This document shows positions 63,885 to 64,000 of a stretch of 64,000 bases of DNA, in pieces; the stretch's first letter is position 1; each line of letters opens with the position of its first letter. Location: the NCBI RefSeq assembly GCF_000720185.1, contig NZ_JOIY01000029.1, positions 1 to 64,000 of the forward strand, read 5' to 3'. This DNA comes from Streptomyces sp. NRRL S-340. Lineage in GTDB: Bacteria > Actinomycetota > Actinomycetes > Streptomycetales > Streptomycetaceae. The notes under the pieces were generated by a model that was not told where the DNA came from, made no database searches, and saw only the letters and a list, made by a program, of their open reading frames with translations. Made by a program: the position numbers and the translations under genes.

Positions 63885-64000
63885 ATGTCCGACCAAACCC
63901 GCCCCGGCGCCCTCTCCGCCGGGCTCGTGCTGGGCGCGTTCCTGGCGCCCAGCGCGCTCGGAATGTCCGCGACGCCCATCGCGCTGCCCGCGCTCGGCGA
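63885..64000 (+). CDS. MFS transporter, N-terminal fragment (cut by window end)
   Basis: The first 38 codons of a membrane protein (MSDQTRPGALSAGLVLGAFL, then a hydrophobic stretch with PSALGMSATPIALPAL) that look like the first helix of a major facilitator transporter. GGTAGAG precedes the ATG. It overlaps the window end, so identity is provisional. It starts eight bases after the aldehyde dehydrogenase stop and is probably co-transcribed. Confidence 0.6.
   Translation, partial: MSDQTRPGALSAGLVLGAFLAPSALGMSATPIALPALG

Overview
The window is chromosomal DNA from a Streptomyces or a very close relative. GC is very high, with G or C in almost every third codon position. Stop/start overlaps of the ATGA and GTGA type are common, several genes have no ribosome binding site at a probable leaderless start, and the gene content is typical of the genus. 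From memory, the order of thioredoxin, ergothioneine genes, lone sugar-binding lipoprotein, UvrA-like ATPase, olsA/olsB, sdhBAC and rmdA mirrors the S. coelicolor arm segment around SCO0885 to SCO0929. No tRNA, rRNA, CRISPR array or transposase gene was seen.

Layout. 1-1421 is poorly coding. 1422-4372 is a methyltransferase gene coupled to a PAS-GGDEF-EAL cyclic-di-GMP protein (RmdA-like). 4514-7869 holds two LysR regulators around an NmrA-type oxidoreductase. 7953-11357 is a three-subunit succinate dehydrogenase operon, followed by the ornithine-lipid pair olsB-olsA. 13270-22361 holds a Tat-exported NlpC/P60 protein, a UvrA-like ATPase, an oxidoreductase operon ending in a decayed heme-binding-type gene, its HxlR repressor, a luciferase-like oxidoreductase, a HAD phosphatase and dodecin. 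22627-28523 is an orphan sugar-binding lipoprotein and the egtABCD ergothioneine operon. 28841-33748 holds a PARG-like macrodomain protein, a cupin, a Cys-rich DeoR/ArsR-like regulator, a Trypco1-domain protein and a CLC chloride channel.

The centre, 33985-44788, is the most distinctive part. A FXSXX-type RiPP cassette (precursor, FxsB radical SAM enzyme, HExxH protein) converges on a four-gene overlapping operon. That operon encodes a trypsin-like protease, a VMAP-type protein, a MoxR AAA ATPase and a 1512-residue vWA-like/NB-ARC/TPR protein (FxsT). The set looks like an NTP-dependent signalling or conflict system joined to a cyclophane-peptide pathway. The precursor is atypical because its aromatic-x-Ser motif is not at the C-terminus.

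44914-64000 carries small regulator/enzyme units: hydrolase, FMN reductase with TetR, FAD monooxygenase with TetR, LacI regulator, thioredoxin and disulfide reductase, peptide deformylase, BlaI/M56 pair, a tandem pair of methyltransferase-NUDIX fusions (one with an inserted ASCH domain), TetR/quinone oxidoreductase, LtrA-like membrane protein, aldehyde dehydrogenase and the start of an MFS transporter. Several have striking palindromic operators. A 172-bp near-palindrome lies at 47564-47735. Strong GC-rich hairpins separate most convergent gene pairs.
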